DNA of 64,000 nt from Cytidiella melzeri. Its lineage: Eukaryota > Basidiomycota > Agaricomycetes > Polyporales > Irpicaceae. Of the stretch, positions 63,401 through 64,000 are shown one piece after another (position 1 is the stretch's first letter; the number at the start of each line of letters is the position of its first letter). The position numbers were made by a program, and so were the translations under genes. The notes beneath the pieces were generated by a model. The model worked only from the letters and a program-made list of their open reading frames with translations. It had not been told where the DNA came from and searched no databases. The DNA lies in the NCBI GenBank assembly GCA_022592445.1, contig JABYQR010000016.1:62001-126000 (forward strand), in the 5' to 3' direction.

Positions 63401-64000
63401 CGAGACCATATCGCTGAGGCCGACGGTGACCGAGCTGTTCTGGAGCACCAGTATCTGGAGCTCAAGGCTGCTTTGGAAGATGCGGAGCGCCAGCTGAAGG
63501 ATTCCAGAGCTCAGGCAGAGATGTACAGCTCGGATGCTGTTGGTCTGAGGGAGGAACTTCAGCGGGTGGAACACGAGCTTCGAGAAGCAAGACATACCGA
63601 GCGGGTCCTTCGCGACGACCTCCGTGCGGGGAGAGCTTCTCAGTCTGATTTCGAGCGGAAGCAGGAGGATAGTGTGCGACTGATTGCACAGATGCTTGAC
63701 GTTGCTCTTGCCTTCCGGGAATCACACGTCAAGGCACTTGTGGCCTTGCAGACGATGTCATCACATCCTTCGTCTTCTGCAAAGACAGGAATAAGCCCGA
63801 GCATGTCCGAATCAGGGTTCGGGGTCTTACGTCGGAGCATCGTCAGCAATGTCGCGGAGCCGCCTCCCATAGACCCTTCTGATCCGGCCGCAGCTCTAGA
63901 AACCCTGCGCGCGTTCGACCACGATCAATTTATGGAAGCAGTCAACAAGGCAGGTCAGACAATACGCAAGTGGCAGAAGCAATGCAAAGATTATCGCGAG
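60479..64000 (+). CDS. atg11: autophagy scaffold ATG11, 3' end outside window
   Basis: ATG11 is the scaffold for selective autophagy, linking cargo receptors to the Atg1 kinase. The start MIQICRAEDGQTFE splices to VNASIWDIER and GLERFLKDETGVEEEDILAY, then LADGRRLRNENTRDLAGAED and IYIFNKSYLD, a ubiquitin-like N-terminal fold as in FIP200. The middle is helical (SSYLRTAHLHHEEVSHTLKS, YQYEALRIASSSLDLHVLAI, YSVQLPP-like ELNTYLVQLPPTLTSLQSSF). From about 62.8 kb one long exon encodes a continuous coiled coil rich in Glu, Arg, Gln and Ala. A Ser-rich linker with VLRRSIVSNVAEPPPIDP follows and then AAALETLRAFDHDQFMEAV. The reading frame is open at the window edge, so the C-terminal ATG11 domain lies beyond it. 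Confidence 0.9.
60521..60580 (+). other. stop-free 60-base intron in ATG11
   Basis: The sequence begins GTGAGC and ends TTTGCAG. It is exactly 60 bases with no in-frame stop, so the reading frame stays open whether it is removed or kept. Removal gives a better ubiquitin-like domain (QTFE to VNASIWD). Confidence 0.65.

Overview
The window is a stretch of nuclear DNA from a filamentous basidiomycete, most likely an Agaricomycete. The evidence is the gene content (class I hydrophobin, DUF6534-type membrane protein, DUF155/RMD1 protein, a GAF-containing hybrid histidine kinase, ATG11) and the gene architecture: compact genes on both strands, interrupted by many introns of about 50-65 bases with GTRNGT donors and YAG acceptors, and exons as short as 10-14 bases. 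A placement near Polyporales is a guess. I saw no convincing tRNA, rRNA, transposon, CRISPR array or virus. All gene models were spliced by eye from the sequence; spans run from start codon to stop codon, introns included.

Layout. 0-3.7 kb: two divergently transcribed multi-pass membrane proteins. 4.0-8.4 kb: the APC/C subunit CDC16 and a NIFK/Nop15-type nucleolar RRM protein, sharing a 227-bp promoter region. 8.6-11.3 kb: a class I hydrophobin beside the largest gene-free stretch. 11.3-16.3 kb: a Golgi-type glycosyltransferase, an unknown nuclear-looking protein and the RNA polymerase III repressor MAF1. 16.8-22.9 kb: one long hybrid histidine kinase whose receiver domain is spread over several very small exons. 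23.2-28.8 kb: dolichol kinase SEC59 and uracil-DNA glycosylase, divergent. 29.8-37.0 kb: a bZIP factor, the TFIIH helicase XPB/Ssl2 and the branchpoint-binding protein BBP/SF1, the last two divergent. 37.3-41.9 kb: the rRNA methyltransferase Rcm1/NSUN5 and a type I DnaJ, divergent. 42.5-45.6 kb: a coiled-coil protein and an F-box-like/ankyrin-like protein. 45.8-50.1 kb: the peroxisomal AAA ATPase PEX1. 50.4-52.0 kb: two small minus-strand genes, one single-pass membrane protein and one probably secreted. 53.8-60.3 kb: an RMD1/DUF155 protein, a small unknown protein and the DEAD-box helicase MAK5. 60.5 kb to the right edge: ATG11, cut by the window end.

Most genes are core housekeeping functions of a fungal cell: cell cycle, ribosome biogenesis (Nop15-like, Rcm1, Mak5), transcription and splicing (XPB, BBP, MAF1), protein folding, glycosylation (SEC59, glycosyltransferase), peroxisome upkeep (PEX1) and selective autophagy (ATG11). 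They do not form an obvious cluster. I found no self-contained novel system. The points most worth a second look are a start codon split by an intron in the DnaJ gene, two in-frame starts with a MluI cell-cycle box in the uracil-DNA glycosylase gene, a degenerate second receiver in the histidine kinase, a perfect UACUAAC branch site in a long intron of the gene for the branchpoint-binding protein, a stop-free intron in the ubiquitin-like domain of ATG11, and several conserved-looking genes without a known function.
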